From positions 2,604,001 through 2,668,000 of the forward strand of contig NZ_QUOV01000001.1 in the NCBI RefSeq assembly GCF_003390395.1: a stretch of DNA of 64,000 bases. The letters run 5' to 3'. Both the position numbers and the translations under genes were made by a program. Below are positions 1-8,833 of the stretch, in pieces. Origin of the DNA: Thalassotalea euphylliae. GTDB lineage: Bacteria > Pseudomonadota > Gammaproteobacteria > Enterobacterales > Alteromonadaceae. The notes beneath the pieces were generated by a model, which did no database searches, was not told where the DNA came from, and saw nothing but the letters and a program-made list of their open reading frames with translations. Numbering within the stretch: the stretch's first letter is position 1; each line of letters opens with the position of its first letter.

Positions 1-1
1 T

Positions 2-832
2 TCTAGCGCGACGGAAAAAATGATTTCTTCAGCTAAAGAAGTTGATGATATTTCAGATATCAGTAAATCGGCTGTATTGTCACAGAAACGTGCAACAGAA
101 TCGGTTGCCACCGCGATTAATGAGTTAGACGTTTCTGCTTCAGAAATTGAAAATAACGCGACCCAAACCGCGCACAAATCTGTTGAAACCAAAGACATTT
201 CAGAGCAAGGTCACAACCTAGCGCAACAAGCTAACGCCGGTATTAACCAACTCAAAAATGAAATTGCTGATAATGCGCAAATGATTGAGCAGCTAAACGC
301 ACAAACCAAAGAGGTTAATGTAGTTTTAGACATGATCACAGGTATTGCTGAGCAAACCAACCTACTGGCACTTAACGCTGCGATTGAAGCGGCGCGAGCC
401 GGTGAGCAAGGCAGAGGTTTTGCCGTAGTTGCCGAGGAAGTCCGTTCGTTGGCAATGCGCACGCAAGACGCGATTGGTCAAATTCAAGAGACCATTACCA
501 GCTTACAATCAAATGCCGCGCAAGCTGTCGATTCAATGACTAAAACTAGTGAGCAAGCACAATTGAAAGCGGAAGATGTTGATAATGTGTCGCAATTACT
601 TGTCCAGATAACCGAGCATATTCATGCTCTTGATGACATGAATTGCCAAATCGACAATGCTGCGAAGCAGCAAAACTTAGCGGCTGAAGAAATTAACCAA
701 CACATCGTCAACATTAAAGATATTGCCGAGCAATCAAGTGAAGATGTGATCCGCGGTAAATCAGTCAGTGTGCACTTGCTTGAACTTGCTTACGAATTAG
801 AAGAACAAGTGAAACGCTTTAAGCTAAATTAG
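2..832 (+). CDS. Methyl-accepting chemotaxis protein, C-terminal part (5' end outside window)
   Basis: The reading frame is open from the first bases of the window and the first ATG at 20 is internal, so this is the cytoplasmic end of a longer receptor. What is visible is the long helical signalling hairpin. It carries the hallmark tip segment [19 protein letters not shown] followed by [15 protein letters not shown], which in this family binds CheA and CheW. Both flanks are heptad-rich coiled coil. The missing N-terminal part would normally hold transmembrane segments, a sensor and HAMP, so the ligand cannot be inferred. The C-terminus ends RFKLN with no CheR-docking pentapeptide. A strong hairpin terminator follows, so this looks like the last gene of its transcript. 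Confidence 0.95.
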   Translation, partial: SSATEKMISSAKEVDDISDISKSAVLSQKRATESVATAINELDVSASEIENNATQTAHKSVETKDISEQGHNLAQQANAGINQLKNEIADNAQMIEQLNAQTKEVNVVLDMITGIAEQTNLLALNAAIEAARAGEQGRGFAVVAEEVRSLAMRTQDAIGQIQETITSLQSNAAQAVDSMTKTSEQAQLKAEDVDNVSQLLVQITEHIHALDDMNCQIDNAAKQQNLAAEEINQHIVNIKDIAEQSSEDVIRGKSVSVHLLELAYELEEQVKRFKLN

Positions 833-920
833 CGTCTAATCAAGGTATTCCAGGCGCTAGCCCAAGCGCAAATGAGCTTAAAACTGTTTTATGGTTCAGT
901 TGGTGCGGTTTAAAACATTA

Positions 921-947
921 AAAAGGGGGACTTATTGTCCCCCTTTT
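921..947 (+). terminator. Rho-independent terminator after the chemotaxis receptor
   Basis: An 11-bp perfect stem (AAAAGGGGGAC paired with GTCCCCCTTTT) with a 5-nt loop ends in a T run. The A-tract on the other side would also let it work for the DUF4442 gene arriving from the right. Confidence 0.9.
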
Positions 948-1022
948 TAATGCGCTAGTAAAAATGTTAATGCGCGATCAAAAGCTTTATTGTGTTAGCA
1001 AGCGTTACTTCTCGAAATAGCG

Positions 1023-1496
1023 CTAGTCATTGCGAAATCGTTTTTTACGACGAATATACAAAGTGCGATTAACCTTAGCGACAACGTCACCTGCTTCATC
1101 TTTAATATAAGTGACCACCTCAGGCAAATACTTATCACCATTAGCTGTGTGTTTTTCGATATCTTCAAGCAATTGATCAGTAATGATAAATTCAGCATAT
1201 ACGCGTCCTTTTCCTGACTTGATAAAATCTATATCTGCACATTTATCCCAAATCAAATACTGCTGACGCATTCTTGCCATTAACATCAACATGTAAAATG
1301 GGTCTGTCATCGAAAACAGCGCACCACCAAATAAAGTACCGACACCATTGCGATTCCAGGCAGATAATTTCATTGAGACACGCGCCTCGCGAAAGTCATC
1401 ACTCATATATTCGAGCTTAATTCGGGCAAAAAACAGCGGCGGCCAGATATTAATCAGTAATTTAAATAGCCAAGGTCGAGAATACATTAAATTCAT
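1023..1496 (-). CDS. DUF4442 / YiiD-like hotdog-fold protein (putative thioesterase)
   Basis: A 157-residue protein. The segment GTLFGGALFSMTDPFYMLML at about residues 53-72 and the following beta-rich C-terminal half resemble the DUF4442 family, which adopts the hotdog fold of acyl-CoA thioesterases. The activity and substrate of most members are unknown, so thioesterase is an inference from the fold. No signal peptide is visible; the N-terminal 25 residues are hydrophobic and aromatic, perhaps membrane-associating. The start is supported by GGAAG seven bases upstream. The gene is divergent from fur, with 164 bp between the two starts. Confidence 0.75.
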   Translation of the reverse strand: MNLMYSRPWLFKLLINIWPPLFFARIKLEYMSDDFREARVSMKLSAWNRNGVGTLFGGALFSMTDPFYMLMLMARMRQQYLIWDKCADIDFIKSGKGRVYAEFIITDQLLEDIEKHTANGDKYLPEVVTYIKDEAGDVVAKVNRTLYIRRKKRFRND

Positions 1497-1623
1497 TTAC
1501 TACTTCCGAAGATTGTGATTAAAAACTCATCGTACCAGTAGATTATCTCAGCTAATTGTTGAAAAAAGCAAAGAAAATTACCTGAGTAGTTAACTAGGGC
1601 TTTTATCTCGACTAAGAAACTTC

Positions 1624-1643
1624 TATAATTTTTGAGAATTATA
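1624..1643 (+). promoter_or_regulatory. AT-rich inverted repeat in the fur promoter region (possible operator)
   Basis: TATAATT and AATTATA flank a 6-bp spacer about 20 bp upstream of the fur start. AT-rich dyads here could be a Fur autoregulation box or part of the promoter. The match to a canonical 19-bp Fur box is poor, so the role is a guess. Confidence 0.3.
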
Positions 1644-1660
1644 TTTGATAGAAAATATGT

Positions 1661-2104
1661 ATGTCAGAACAAAACGAAGAGCTAAAACGTGCAGGGCTAA
1701 AGATTACCTTACCTCGTGTAAAAATCTTAACCATACTGCAAGATCCAAACAATCAGCATATTAGTGCCGAAGACGTGTACAAAATATTGCTGGAACAACA
1801 AGAAGAAATTGGCTTAGCTACAGTTTACCGCGTACTTAACCAATTCGATGACGCTGGTATTGTTACTCGCCATCATTTCGAAGGTGGTAAATCAGTATTC
1901 GAATTATCACATAAGAAACACCATGACCACTTAGTGTGCTTAAAGTGTGGCAAAGTGATTGAGTTTGAAGACGATACTATCGAACAACGCCAACTAGATA
2001 TCGCTAAAGAAAACAAAATTAAGCTGACTAACCATAGCTTATATTTATACGGTGAATGTGAAGACGAAACTGCTTGTGAAGCATATCGTAAATCACAACA
2101 CTAG
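1661..2104 (+). CDS. fur: Ferric uptake regulator Fur
   Basis: A 147-residue Fur, close to the family's usual length. The N-terminal winged helix carries ATVYRVLNQFDDAGIV at about residues 53-68. Metal-binding residues are HHDH at 87-90, the C93-x2-C96 structural zinc pair, and C133 and C139 near the C-terminus. Fur dimerises with Fe2+ and represses iron acquisition genes. The extended N-terminus and His/Cys pattern fit Fur rather than Zur or PerR. No clear Shine-Dalgarno sequence precedes the ATG. It is monocistronic, closed by a perfect 13-bp terminator. Confidence 0.95.
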   Translation: MSEQNEELKRAGLKITLPRVKILTILQDPNNQHISAEDVYKILLEQQEEIGLATVYRVLNQFDDAGIVTRHHFEGGKSVFELSHKKHHDHLVCLKCGKVIEFEDDTIEQRQLDIAKENKIKLTNHSLYLYGECEDETACEAYRKSQH

Positions 2105-2127
2105 TTTTCATACATATAGATAATATT

Positions 2128-2156
2128 AAAAAGGCAACCATAGTGGTTGCCTTTTT
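2128..2156. terminator. Rho-independent terminator between fur and the M48 peptidase gene
   Basis: A 13-bp perfect stem (AAAAAGGCAACCA with TGGTTGCCTTTTT), 3-nt loop, T run on both strands. It can serve fur and the convergent peptidase gene. Confidence 0.9.
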
Positions 2157-2218
2157 GTTACTAAGCCGAATAATTGAGTATTTATTGAAATTGGTATTAA
2201 GCCAATTGAGAAAATTAC

Positions 2219-2980
2219 TCAATCATTAGCCAAATTCTCAATGCTGGTTTTACGCTCTGCAAAGGTTGGGTGCGTGCTCGCCCAATGAAAAGTTTCTAGA
2301 TCTTTTTGCTCATAAAGAATGTCAAGCGCTTCAATCATCGCTTCATTACTGCCATAGAGCTCTTCAAGCTTCTGAGCTGCGTATGCATCCGCTTCTTTCT
2401 CAAAATCTCTGGAATAAGATAAATTGAGGCCTAAAGTAGAACCCTCGATTAGCAAATCACTAACAACACCAACGTCACCAAACATGAGTGACATGGTTAT
2501 GTAAAACAGCGATACACGAATAGTGTTTTCCATCAGATGATTATGCTGCACATGCCCTACTTCATGTAATAAAACAGCCATCAACTGTTGCTCAGTTTCT
2601 AATTTAGCAACGAGTGAATCAGTAACAATAATAGAGCCATCCATGAGCGCAAAGGCATTCATTTGATCGTCCCAATAGCGAAAATGGAGTGGATAATCTT
2701 CTATCGACAGCGACAAATTTTTCAGTAATTCCTGATAGCTTGTACGCACGCTTTCTTGTTGCTCTGCGGCTAGCTTACTTGGTAAGAACTCTGATTCGTC
2801 AAAACTCTCCAACGACGATTCACCAATGGTTTGATAAACCGACTCAGGTATTTTTTCGGCAATGTAAGTGGAGGCGGCAGGCAATAACGCGGTATAGGCA
2901 CGATAACCGACGACTGACAAACCCAGTAAAACTGCAATAGCAATAAATAGCCATTGTTGCTGCTTTTCACTTAGCTTCAT
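2219..2980 (-). CDS. M48-family membrane-anchored zinc metallopeptidase
   Basis: A 253-residue protein with one N-terminal hydrophobic segment at about residues 10-35. The catalytic motif HEVGH is at 139-143 and the downstream zinc-ligand segment EKEAD at 194-198, the M48 (HtpX/Oma1-like) arrangement. A second hydrophobic stretch follows at about 155-185. The gene overlaps the upstream YidD-fusion gene by 4 bp (ATGA), so translation is probably coupled and the three minus-strand genes from 3807 to 2219 form one operon. In this family such proteases act in envelope quality control. The substrate is unknown. Confidence 0.85.
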   Translation of the reverse strand: MKLSEKQQQWLFIAIAVLLGLSVVGYRAYTALLPAASTYIAEKIPESVYQTIGESSLESFDESEFLPSKLAAEQQESVRTSYQELLKNLSLSIEDYPLHFRYWDDQMNAFALMDGSIIVTDSLVAKLETEQQLMAVLLHEVGHVQHNHLMENTIRVSLFYITMSLMFGDVGVVSDLLIEGSTLGLNLSYSRDFEKEADAYAAQKLEELYGSNEAMIEALDILYEQKDLETFHWASTHPTFAERKTSIENLAND

Positions 2981-3588
2981 GGTTGTTCGCTGGTTAGTTC
3001 ACTAAGGGTGTTTCGCATTACCCCGTTATTATATTTTTGCACAATCGATTGGCTTCTAAATAACTGCGGTAATTCAATAACAATCACTAATATAAATAGC
3101 ACCCAACCGCCGAATTCAAAAAATATAATACCAAGTAACATTGCCAGTAAGTTCAGTGCACCAAACAGGTTTTTACCCAAGTAAAAATGATGCAAACCAG
3201 CAAGGAAGAAATAATTTAGTACGGCATAAGTATCGGGGTCTTTAATCCGCTGCTCTTCTGTGCGGAAGTATAATTTCTTTAGTTCTGTTGGCAAGGCTGC
3301 AATTTCTTTGCGCAGCTCGTCTTCTTCTAATTTTAATTGTTCCATGCTCATGTTTATCACCTTCTCGGGCACTGGGTCGTGAATTTTATTAATGCAATCA
3401 GGATCATTACATCGCCTAATTCTCATTAGTCCCAGTTTGATTCCAGTATATGTGCCATGTTTTGATATTGCTTGATGGGTATATTCGGAGCAACTAGGTT
3501 TAAAATTACATTCAAGATTAAAGTGTTGCTTGGCGCCACCTTTAGATTGGTAACGCCGAATAGCAGCCAGAATAGCGCGTTTTATCAC
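2977..3588 (-). CDS. YidD-domain protein fused to a TM2-type membrane domain
   Basis: Residues 1-75 match YidD, the membrane protein insertion efficiency factor: PSCSEYTHQAI at about 31-41 plus Cys60 and Cys65. Ordinary YidD is about 85 residues; this protein is 203. After an acidic/basic helical linker (about 80-118), residues 121-175 hold two hydrophobic segments with the TM2 signature LAGLHHFYLGKNLFGALN. The start codon is GTG, 3 bp after the DUF4177 stop. The stop overlaps the protease start. The chromosomal yidD normally lies between rnpA and yidC, so this is probably an extra paralogue. The fused architecture suggests a membrane-assembly role, but that is an inference. Confidence 0.8.
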   Translation of the reverse strand: MIKRAILAAIRRYQSKGGAKQHFNLECNFKPSCSEYTHQAISKHGTYTGIKLGLMRIRRCNDPDCINKIHDPVPEKVINMSMEQLKLEEDELRKEIAALPTELKKLYFRTEEQRIKDPDTYAVLNYFFLAGLHHFYLGKNLFGALNLLAMLLGIIFFEFGGWVLFILVIVIELPQLFRSQSIVQKYNNGVMRNTLSELTSEQP

Positions 3589-3591
3589 GCA

Positions 3592-3807
3592 CTACCGACC
3601 AAGTGTTACGATCACAGCCTCACGTGACCAGAATAACCAAAAACGTTTATTTTCGATAACTTGAAAAACCACCTGCCAGCCATCTGCAGCTTCTTTGTTT
3701 AAGGTAGATTCAAGTTTTTTAAGAGGCAAGCCACTGGCGCCTAAGAAGAGTGTTCCACAGCCACCCTCAACGACATGGATGACTTTATATTCATTGTATT
3801 TGCTCAT
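3592..3807 (-). CDS. DUF4177 small protein
   Basis: A 71-residue protein with the DUF4177 pattern: YKVIHV near the start, LESTLNKEAADGWQVV in the middle and a short aromatic C-terminal half. Function of the family is unknown. AAGGAAG lies six bases before the ATG, a good ribosome site. It is the first gene of the tight cluster DUF4177, YidD-TM2, M48 peptidase. Confidence 0.8.
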   Translation of the reverse strand: MSKYNEYKVIHVVEGGCGTLFLGASGLPLKKLESTLNKEAADGWQVVFQVIENKRFWLFWSREAVIVTLGR

Positions 3808-3928
3808 TTTTCTTCCTTTAAAAATATATTACGCTGGGCAGCTAACTAATTGATAATAATAACGCTTTCCCTAGCCAATGAAAAAGTAACGCATTTTCAG
3901 ATGAAGATCAATATAGTAAGACTTTTAC

Positions 3929-4799
3929 CTAATTCATAGAGTATTCTGTTGCCAATAAGCCAAAGCATTTCAAATCGTGAAACTGCCCTTTCCAGTAACC
4001 ACTTTCTCTACGTATACCTTCCAGTTTAAAGCCTAGCTTTTCAAGTAATGCTTCAGACGCGGAATTACCCGGTACTGTATCTGCTTGAATGCGATGAATT
4101 GCGCCACACGCGAGCTCGCCTAAAAATGCCGCTTTCATAATCGCTTGCACCGCTTCGAAAGCTAACCCTTGTCGCCAGAACTTAGGGTGTAAGTCGTAAC
4201 CTATTACCCCGTTTTTCATCGCGGGACTCCATGAATTAAAGCCGCAAGTACCAATAAGTTGGTTTGACTGTTTTAACCTGATCCCCCAGCGAATACCGGT
4301 AGCGTCAGTAAAACGTTTGTGGAAAAAATGAATAAGATCGGTCGCTTGTGAAATTTCAGTGAATAAAGGGCGTGTTGAACTTTCGAGATTGAATTTTGTT
4401 TAATCTAAACGCTTTCTGATCGCGGCGCTCGCTTTGTCGCATAGTCGTTCTCGGCTTTGTCTCCTGAGTCGCTCTACCTCCTGCATCCATGCAGTCGTAT
4501 GTAAAAAGCGAGCAACAATGAGCAGGAAGCGTATAGATGAACCCGCAGGGCAGCGTCTGTTTGAATTTTCTACTGTGTTGGCACTTATTTATGGAGAATG
4601 GCTACACTGCACAAGTGCCGCCTTGTATAAAACCCAAACAGACTGCTGTAAAAACAACTCTGAAAGATCAACACGCCCTAAATAAATCATAATATTCAAT
4701 AACCTGCGGGTTAGAGAATAGTTCCAATATGCCAGCAGCGTCATCTTGAGTCAATTGCGTTAACATTAGGCGCTCAGTTGCTAATTGTGGAAAGTTCAT
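3929..4799 (-). pseudogene. GNAT (RimJ/RimL-type) acetyltransferase gene disrupted by a MITE
   Basis: The start is at 4799 (MNFPQLATERLMLTQLTQDD) and the frame runs to VIEYYDL, where the 311-bp element enters. It resumes on the far side with LFTEISQATDLIHFFHKRF, then the acetyl-CoA-binding half HPKFWRQGLAFEAVQAI and a normal end at 3929. Removing the element (4368-4678) and one 8-bp target copy leaves exactly 552 bp, 184 codons in frame, encoding a typical 183-residue GNAT. The family transfers acetyl groups to N-termini of ribosomal proteins or to small amines; the original substrate is unknown. The insertion precedes the acetyl-CoA site, so the product is presumably inactive. Confidence 0.92.
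4368..4678. mobile_element. MITE copy 1, 311 bp, inserted in a GNAT gene
   Basis: The ends are inverted repeats, GGGCGTGTTGAACTTTC on the left and the complement of GGGCGTGTTGATCTTTC on the right. It is flanked by an 8-bp target duplication, TGAATAAA on the left and TAAATAAA on the right, one mismatch. No transposase fits inside; the ORF at 4434-4685 is not protein-like. A second copy lies at 18789-19052. Relative to that copy this one has 47 extra bases after position about 4453, including the palindrome CTGCATCCATGCAG. The 8-bp duplication implies mobilisation by an unlinked IS transposase of an unidentified family. Confidence 0.9.
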
Positions 4800-4918
4800 G
4801 GTTTACCTTTCTAACGTTTGTGAAGTAATAACGGCTTTTCGACCAACGAGGGGCTATTTATTTAGAAGTTTTAATTAAGAGATTGAAAGAATTTTTATCG
4901 GTTAAGAATTAGTATTGG

Positions 4919-5431
4919 CTAAGAAATAGTCCTGCCATAAACAACCTCATGGTAGAAACGCTGATTTTTATAAACTGCTTTGGGAAAGTAGCCTTGTTGC
5001 GTAAAACCACATTTTTCTAGCACTTTGGCTGAGCCTTGATTCCCTTCAAAGACGCTAGCCTGCAATCTCACGAGCGGAGTTGCCTGCTGAAGCTCTTTAA
5101 TTAATAAACACAGCGCATTGGTTGCATAGCCTTTGCCCCAAAATTTCTCGGCTAACCAATAGCCTACTTCACCGCTATATTGATACTCGTGTTGACCTGG
5201 CTCAGCGCCAATACAACCTGCAAGCTCGCCATCAACGGTAATCGCTCGAATTAAACCGTTGCGGCTGCCTGTAGTAATCCACCATTTTGCATCTTCAGCA
5301 GTGTAAGGATTAGGAATGCGTGATGACAGGTAATGAATAACTTGAGGGTCGTTTAAGTAGTCAACTAAAAGTAATTCATCTTGCGCTTCAAAAAAACGAA
5401 GCTTTAGCTTGGTGGCTGGTAAAACATCCAT
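4919..5431 (-). CDS. GNAT family N-acetyltransferase (RimJ/RimL type)
   Basis: A 170-residue intact GNAT protein. An N-terminal LRFFEAQDELLLVDYLNDP region precedes the acetyl-CoA-binding segment EKFWGKGYATNALCLLI at about 113-129 and the C-terminal NQGSAKVLEKCGFTQQGYF typical of RimJ/RimL-like enzymes. Such proteins acetylate N-terminal amines or small molecules; no specific substrate can be read from the sequence. It stands next to the disrupted GNAT gene in the same orientation, but the two differ enough not to look like a recent duplication. No strong ribosome site is seen. Confidence 0.85.
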   Translation of the reverse strand: MDVLPATKLKLRFFEAQDELLLVDYLNDPQVIHYLSSRIPNPYTAEDAKWWITTGSRNGLIRAITVDGELAGCIGAEPGQHEYQYSGEVGYWLAEKFWGKGYATNALCLLIKELQQATPLVRLQASVFEGNQGSAKVLEKCGFTQQGYFPKAVYKNQRFYHEVVYGRTIS

Positions 5432-5526
5432 GTGGCAATCAACGGGCTAGATTTTTCTTTAAGCTAACAATACTTAATCGGCATATCAACTATAAAGGTC
5501 GTTAATTATCAATTAATTGGCATAAA

Positions 5527-5550
5527 AAAAGAGGAACCATGTTCCTCTTT
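5527..5550 (-). terminator. Rho-independent terminator downstream of glnS
   Basis: A ten-base stem (AAAGAGGAAC with GTTCCTCTTT) around a 3-nt loop, followed on the minus strand by a long T run (complement of the A7 at 5524-5530). Confidence 0.85.
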
Positions 5551-5587
5551 TCTTTAAGCTAATTGAGCACATTATCGGTGGGCGTTA

Positions 5588-7258
5588 TTAGTCGCCAATC
5601 TTAGCCCAAGTATCTCTTAGGCCAACAGTGCGGTTAAACACCAATTTACCTTCTTTAGCTTCCTTGTTGTCTAGGCAGAAATAGCCTTGACGTTCAAACT
5701 GAAACGCTTTTTCTGGCTGCGCCTGTGCGAGTGAAGGTTCAACTTTTGCTGTGTTAATTGTTACCAACGACTCAGTATTTAATACCGTATGAAAATCTTC
5801 AGCGGCACCAGGGTTTGGTACAGTAAATAAACGATCGTATAAACGAACTTCAGCATCAAGTGCCTGTGCAGCGCTCACCCAGTGAATAACACCTTTTGGC
5901 TTAGTGCCATCTTCAGGATTTTTACCTAGGGTATTTGGATCGTAAGTACAGTAAACCGTGGTAATGTTACCTTCATCATCCTTTTCACAACGAGTTGCGG
6001 TTACCACGTAAGCACCGCGTAAACGCACTGCTTTGCCAAGTACTAAACGCTTGTACTTTTTGTTCGCTTCTTCACGGAAGTCTTCCGCTTCAATAAGGAT
6101 TTCTTTTGAAAACGGTACAATGCGATCGCCTTGGCTTTCATCGCTTGGGTGGTTTTTCACCGTTAGCTCTTCAACCTTGCCTTCTTCGTAGTTCTCAATC
6201 ACCAATTTAATTGGGTCAAGTACCGCCATCGCACGAGGTGCGTTGTCGTTTAAGTCTTCACGAATACAAGCTTCTAGCACACCCATTTCAACAGTGTTAT
6301 CCATTTTGGTGACACCGATGCGCTTAGCAAACTCGCGAATTGACGCTGGCGTATAACCACGGCGACGAAAACCTGCAATCGTTGGCATACGTGGGTCGTC
6401 CCAACCAGACACCAAGTTTTCTTCGACCAGCGTATTGAGTTTACGCTTACTCATTACCGTGTATTCAAGGTTTAAGCGCGAGAATTCATATTGACGAGGC
6501 TGTGTTTCAATCGAAACATTATCAATAACCCAGTCGTATAGACGTCGGTTATCTTGGAATTCAAGTGTACAAAGTGAGTGCGTAATACCTTCGATAGCAT
6601 CCGACAAACAATGAGTAAAGTCGTACATTGGGTAAATGCACCACTTATCACCCGTTTGGTGGTGATGAGCAAATTTAACACGGTAAATCACAGGATCGCG
6701 CATACACATAAAGCTTGAGCTCATGTCGATTTTTGCACGTAGTGAACATTCACCTTCTTTGAATTCACCGTTTTTCATTTTATCGAATAAGGCTAAATTC
6801 TCTTCAACTGAAGTGTCACGGTGAGGGCTGTTTTTACCAGGCGCCTTTAGTGTACCGCGATATTCGCGCATTTCTTCACCATTTAAGAAACACACATAAG
6901 CTAAGCCTTTTTCAATTAGTTCAACTGCATAGCCATGTAAGCGATCAAAATAGTCTGACGAGTAACGAATATCGCCAGCCCACTCAAAGCCTAACCACTT
7001 CACATCTTCTTGGATAGAATTAACGTAGTCGATGTCTTCTTTTTCAGGGTTAGTATCATCGAAACGCAGGTTACAAAGGCCCTGGTAGTCCTGAGCAATA
7101 CCAAAGTTCAAACAAATAGACTTGGCATGACCAATATGCAAGTAGCCATTTGGCTCAGGCGGAAAACGAGTTTGCACATGATCGTGCTTACCAGCACTTA
7201 AATCAGCATCAATAATTTGACGAATAAAGTTAGTTGGACGGTGTTCAGTATCCGACAT
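5588..7258 (-). CDS. glnS: Glutaminyl-tRNA synthetase
   Basis: A class I synthetase charging tRNA-Gln with glutamine in the cytosol. The 556-residue product from the ATG at 7258 begins [17 protein letters not shown], aligning with the E. coli start. A longer frame from 7291 exists but AGAGG sits about eight bases before 7258. Visible motifs are [14 protein letters not shown] (HIGH signature) near residue 30, the AMP-binding FDDTNP segment, and VMSKRKLN (KMSKS-type loop) near residue 260, followed by the beta-barrel anticodon-binding domains. Length matches the bacterial family (about 554). It is monocistronic with its own terminator. Confidence 0.98.
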   Translation of the reverse strand: MSDTEHRPTNFIRQIIDADLSAGKHDHVQTRFPPEPNGYLHIGHAKSICLNFGIAQDYQGLCNLRFDDTNPEKEDIDYVNSIQEDVKWLGFEWAGDIRYSSDYFDRLHGYAVELIEKGLAYVCFLNGEEMREYRGTLKAPGKNSPHRDTSVEENLALFDKMKNGEFKEGECSLRAKIDMSSSFMCMRDPVIYRVKFAHHHQTGDKWCIYPMYDFTHCLSDAIEGITHSLCTLEFQDNRRLYDWVIDNVSIETQPRQYEFSRLNLEYTVMSKRKLNTLVEENLVSGWDDPRMPTIAGFRRRGYTPASIREFAKRIGVTKMDNTVEMGVLEACIREDLNDNAPRAMAVLDPIKLVIENYEEGKVEELTVKNHPSDESQGDRIVPFSKEILIEAEDFREEANKKYKRLVLGKAVRLRGAYVVTATRCEKDDEGNITTVYCTYDPNTLGKNPEDGTKPKGVIHWVSAAQALDAEVRLYDRLFTVPNPGAAEDFHTVLNTESLVTINTAKVEPSLAQAQPEKAFQFERQGYFCLDNKEAKEGKLVFNRTVGLRDTWAKIGD

Positions 7259-7404
7259 CCAAAGGGCCTCTAAACTAAAAGAAAATAACAAGATAATAGC
7301 TCGGCATTATATACCTAAGCCGAGCTAAGATGCGAGTTTCCAATGACAGAAAATCGGAAGAATTACGGTTAACAATATTTACTTTTCAATGAGCGCAAAA
7401 GTGA

Positions 7405-7863
7405 TTATTCAAAAAGCGCCTTCATCCGCTCGTTAAGCGTTTGTTCGTCAACATCCTCAATATGTGTAGCGATCGTCCAAACGTGACCATAGGGGTCTTG
7501 CAGGGTGCCCGCTCTATCACCATAAAACTGATCGACAACTGGGCGCAATTCTTTAGCGCCAGCCGTCAAAGCTTGGGCAAACAATGCGTCCACATCTTGG
7601 TGATAAATCATTAGACTAACCCCTGCTCCACCCAATGTTTCGGGGCTAATGAACCCCATTTCTGGATGTTCATCTGCTAACATAAAGTGAGAATCGCCTA
7701 TTTTAAGCTCAGCATGAGCAATACCACCGTCTGGGGTATTAAGCTCCAACACATGCTCAGCACTAAAGGCTTGTTGGTAGAAAGCTAGTGCTGCTTTGGC
7801 ATTCTTTGCCACTAGATAAGGCGTAATGGCGTGATAACCATCTGGAATTGCAGAAACAGACAT
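7405..7863 (-). CDS. VOC / PhnB-like glyoxalase-fold protein
   Basis: A 152-residue vicinal-oxygen-chelate protein. YHAITPYLVAKNAKAALAFYQQAF at the start and DPYGHVWTIATHIEDV near the C-terminus are the two halves of the fold as found in PhnB-type members. These proteins often bind a divalent metal, but activity is undefined for most of this subgroup. AGGAG lies six bases before the ATG. It is transcribed alone and divergently from the neighbouring binding-protein gene, with 62 bp between the starts. Confidence 0.85.
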   Translation of the reverse strand: MSVSAIPDGYHAITPYLVAKNAKAALAFYQQAFSAEHVLELNTPDGGIAHAELKIGDSHFMLADEHPEMGFISPETLGGAGVSLMIYHQDVDALFAQALTAGAKELRPVVDQFYGDRAGTLQDPYGHVWTIATHIEDVDEQTLNERMKALFE

Positions 7864-7925
7864 ATTCGCTCCTGATAACGTTTTTTAACGAGTATTATTG
7901 TAGTTGATAAATTATAATTCAGCCT

Positions 7926-8783
7926 ATGCAGCAAAATGGCTTTACCCTAAAATTAAACAACACTCGCTTAACCATATTGGCGAGTGTTTTATGCGTTTTG
8001 ATTACGCTCATATTTTCACATCGCGCCTACTCAAAAACTTACGCACAAACTAATACACAAACTAATACACAAACTAATACACAAGCCAAGGCACAAACCA
8101 TCACACTTGCTGTCGGTCACGATCATCAAAGCATGCTTGAAAATCGTTATGATATCTACAAAGCCAATTGGGACGCATTAAAGATGGGCTTGGAAGATAT
8201 GGGACATAAGCTAAAAGCGAGTGCCGCTCCTTGGGCGCGAGCAAAAGCTTATGTTCAATCAGGCAAATTAGACGGTTTATTTATTGCTGCTCGACTGCCA
8301 AAGCGCGATAAGTGGGCGGAATTTACCGATACAATTGGTTATGAAATTTATGGTTTTTTTGAACGCCAAAACTTTGTACCGCCCGCCCAAATCTATGCGG
8401 GTATTCGTTTAGGCGGCGAAGACCGGGTGTTGTCTTATATTCCACCTGAAAAACTGCTTTATGTGCCAACGGCTCAGCGCGGCCTAGAATTGCTAAACCA
8501 GGGTAAAGTAGATCGCTTTGCGATGTCGTATGGCTATGGCGAGTACTTGCTAAAGACTGAACTTAAAGATTTTAAATCGAATATCAAGTTTAATCCAAGC
8601 GAGAGTGAAACTCGAAGCCTGCATATTGCTGTGTCAAAACGCCACCCAAATAAAACGCAAGTATTAAATATACTTAACAAAGCCATTGCCCATAGTATTG
8701 CCAAAGGTTACTACCAAGCAGCAATGGAGAAAAATAAAGTGCCTAAACGTATGTGGGTACATTCTGTAGCAAGCATTAATTAA
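7926..8783 (+). CDS. Periplasmic solute-binding-like protein (SBP_bac_3 type)
   Basis: A 285-residue protein with an N-terminal hydrophobic segment at about 14-36 (signal peptide or anchor). A low-complexity Thr/Gln/Asn linker made of a repeated four-residue unit (TQTN) follows at about 40-57, then a binding-protein domain beginning ITLAVGHDHQSMLENRYDIY. The domain resembles transporter substrate-binding or ABC-less sensor proteins common in Alteromonadales, where many are not next to a transporter. No permease or ATPase gene is nearby, so transport is not shown. The ribosome site is weak. Confidence 0.7.
   Translation: MQQNGFTLKLNNTRLTILASVLCVLITLIFSHRAYSKTYAQTNTQTNTQTNTQAKAQTITLAVGHDHQSMLENRYDIYKANWDALKMGLEDMGHKLKASAAPWARAKAYVQSGKLDGLFIAARLPKRDKWAEFTDTIGYEIYGFFERQNFVPPAQIYAGIRLGGEDRVLSYIPPEKLLYVPTAQRGLELLNQGKVDRFAMSYGYGEYLLKTELKDFKSNIKFNPSESETRSLHIAVSKRHPNKTQVLNILNKAIAHSIAKGYYQAAMEKNKVPKRMWVHSVASIN
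8043..8097 (+). repeat. 12-bp in-frame tandem repeat in the binding-protein linker
   Basis: The unit ACACAAACTAAT occurs two to three times perfectly, with degenerate copies on both sides. Because the unit is a multiple of three, copy-number change would alter linker length by four residues without a frameshift. Confidence 0.85.
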
Positions 8784-8833
8784 CACACCGTTTCATCTAC
8801 AAATTCACCTACTAAGTTTGCTCCAGCTGACTT

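Noticed and set aside
4434..4685. 83-codon open frame within MITE copy 1
   Set aside because: It lies in the non-coding MITE, includes its terminal repeat and is interrupted in copy 2.
8043..8097. CRISPR array
   Set aside because: The 12-bp units are contiguous, have no spacers and are in frame with a protein.
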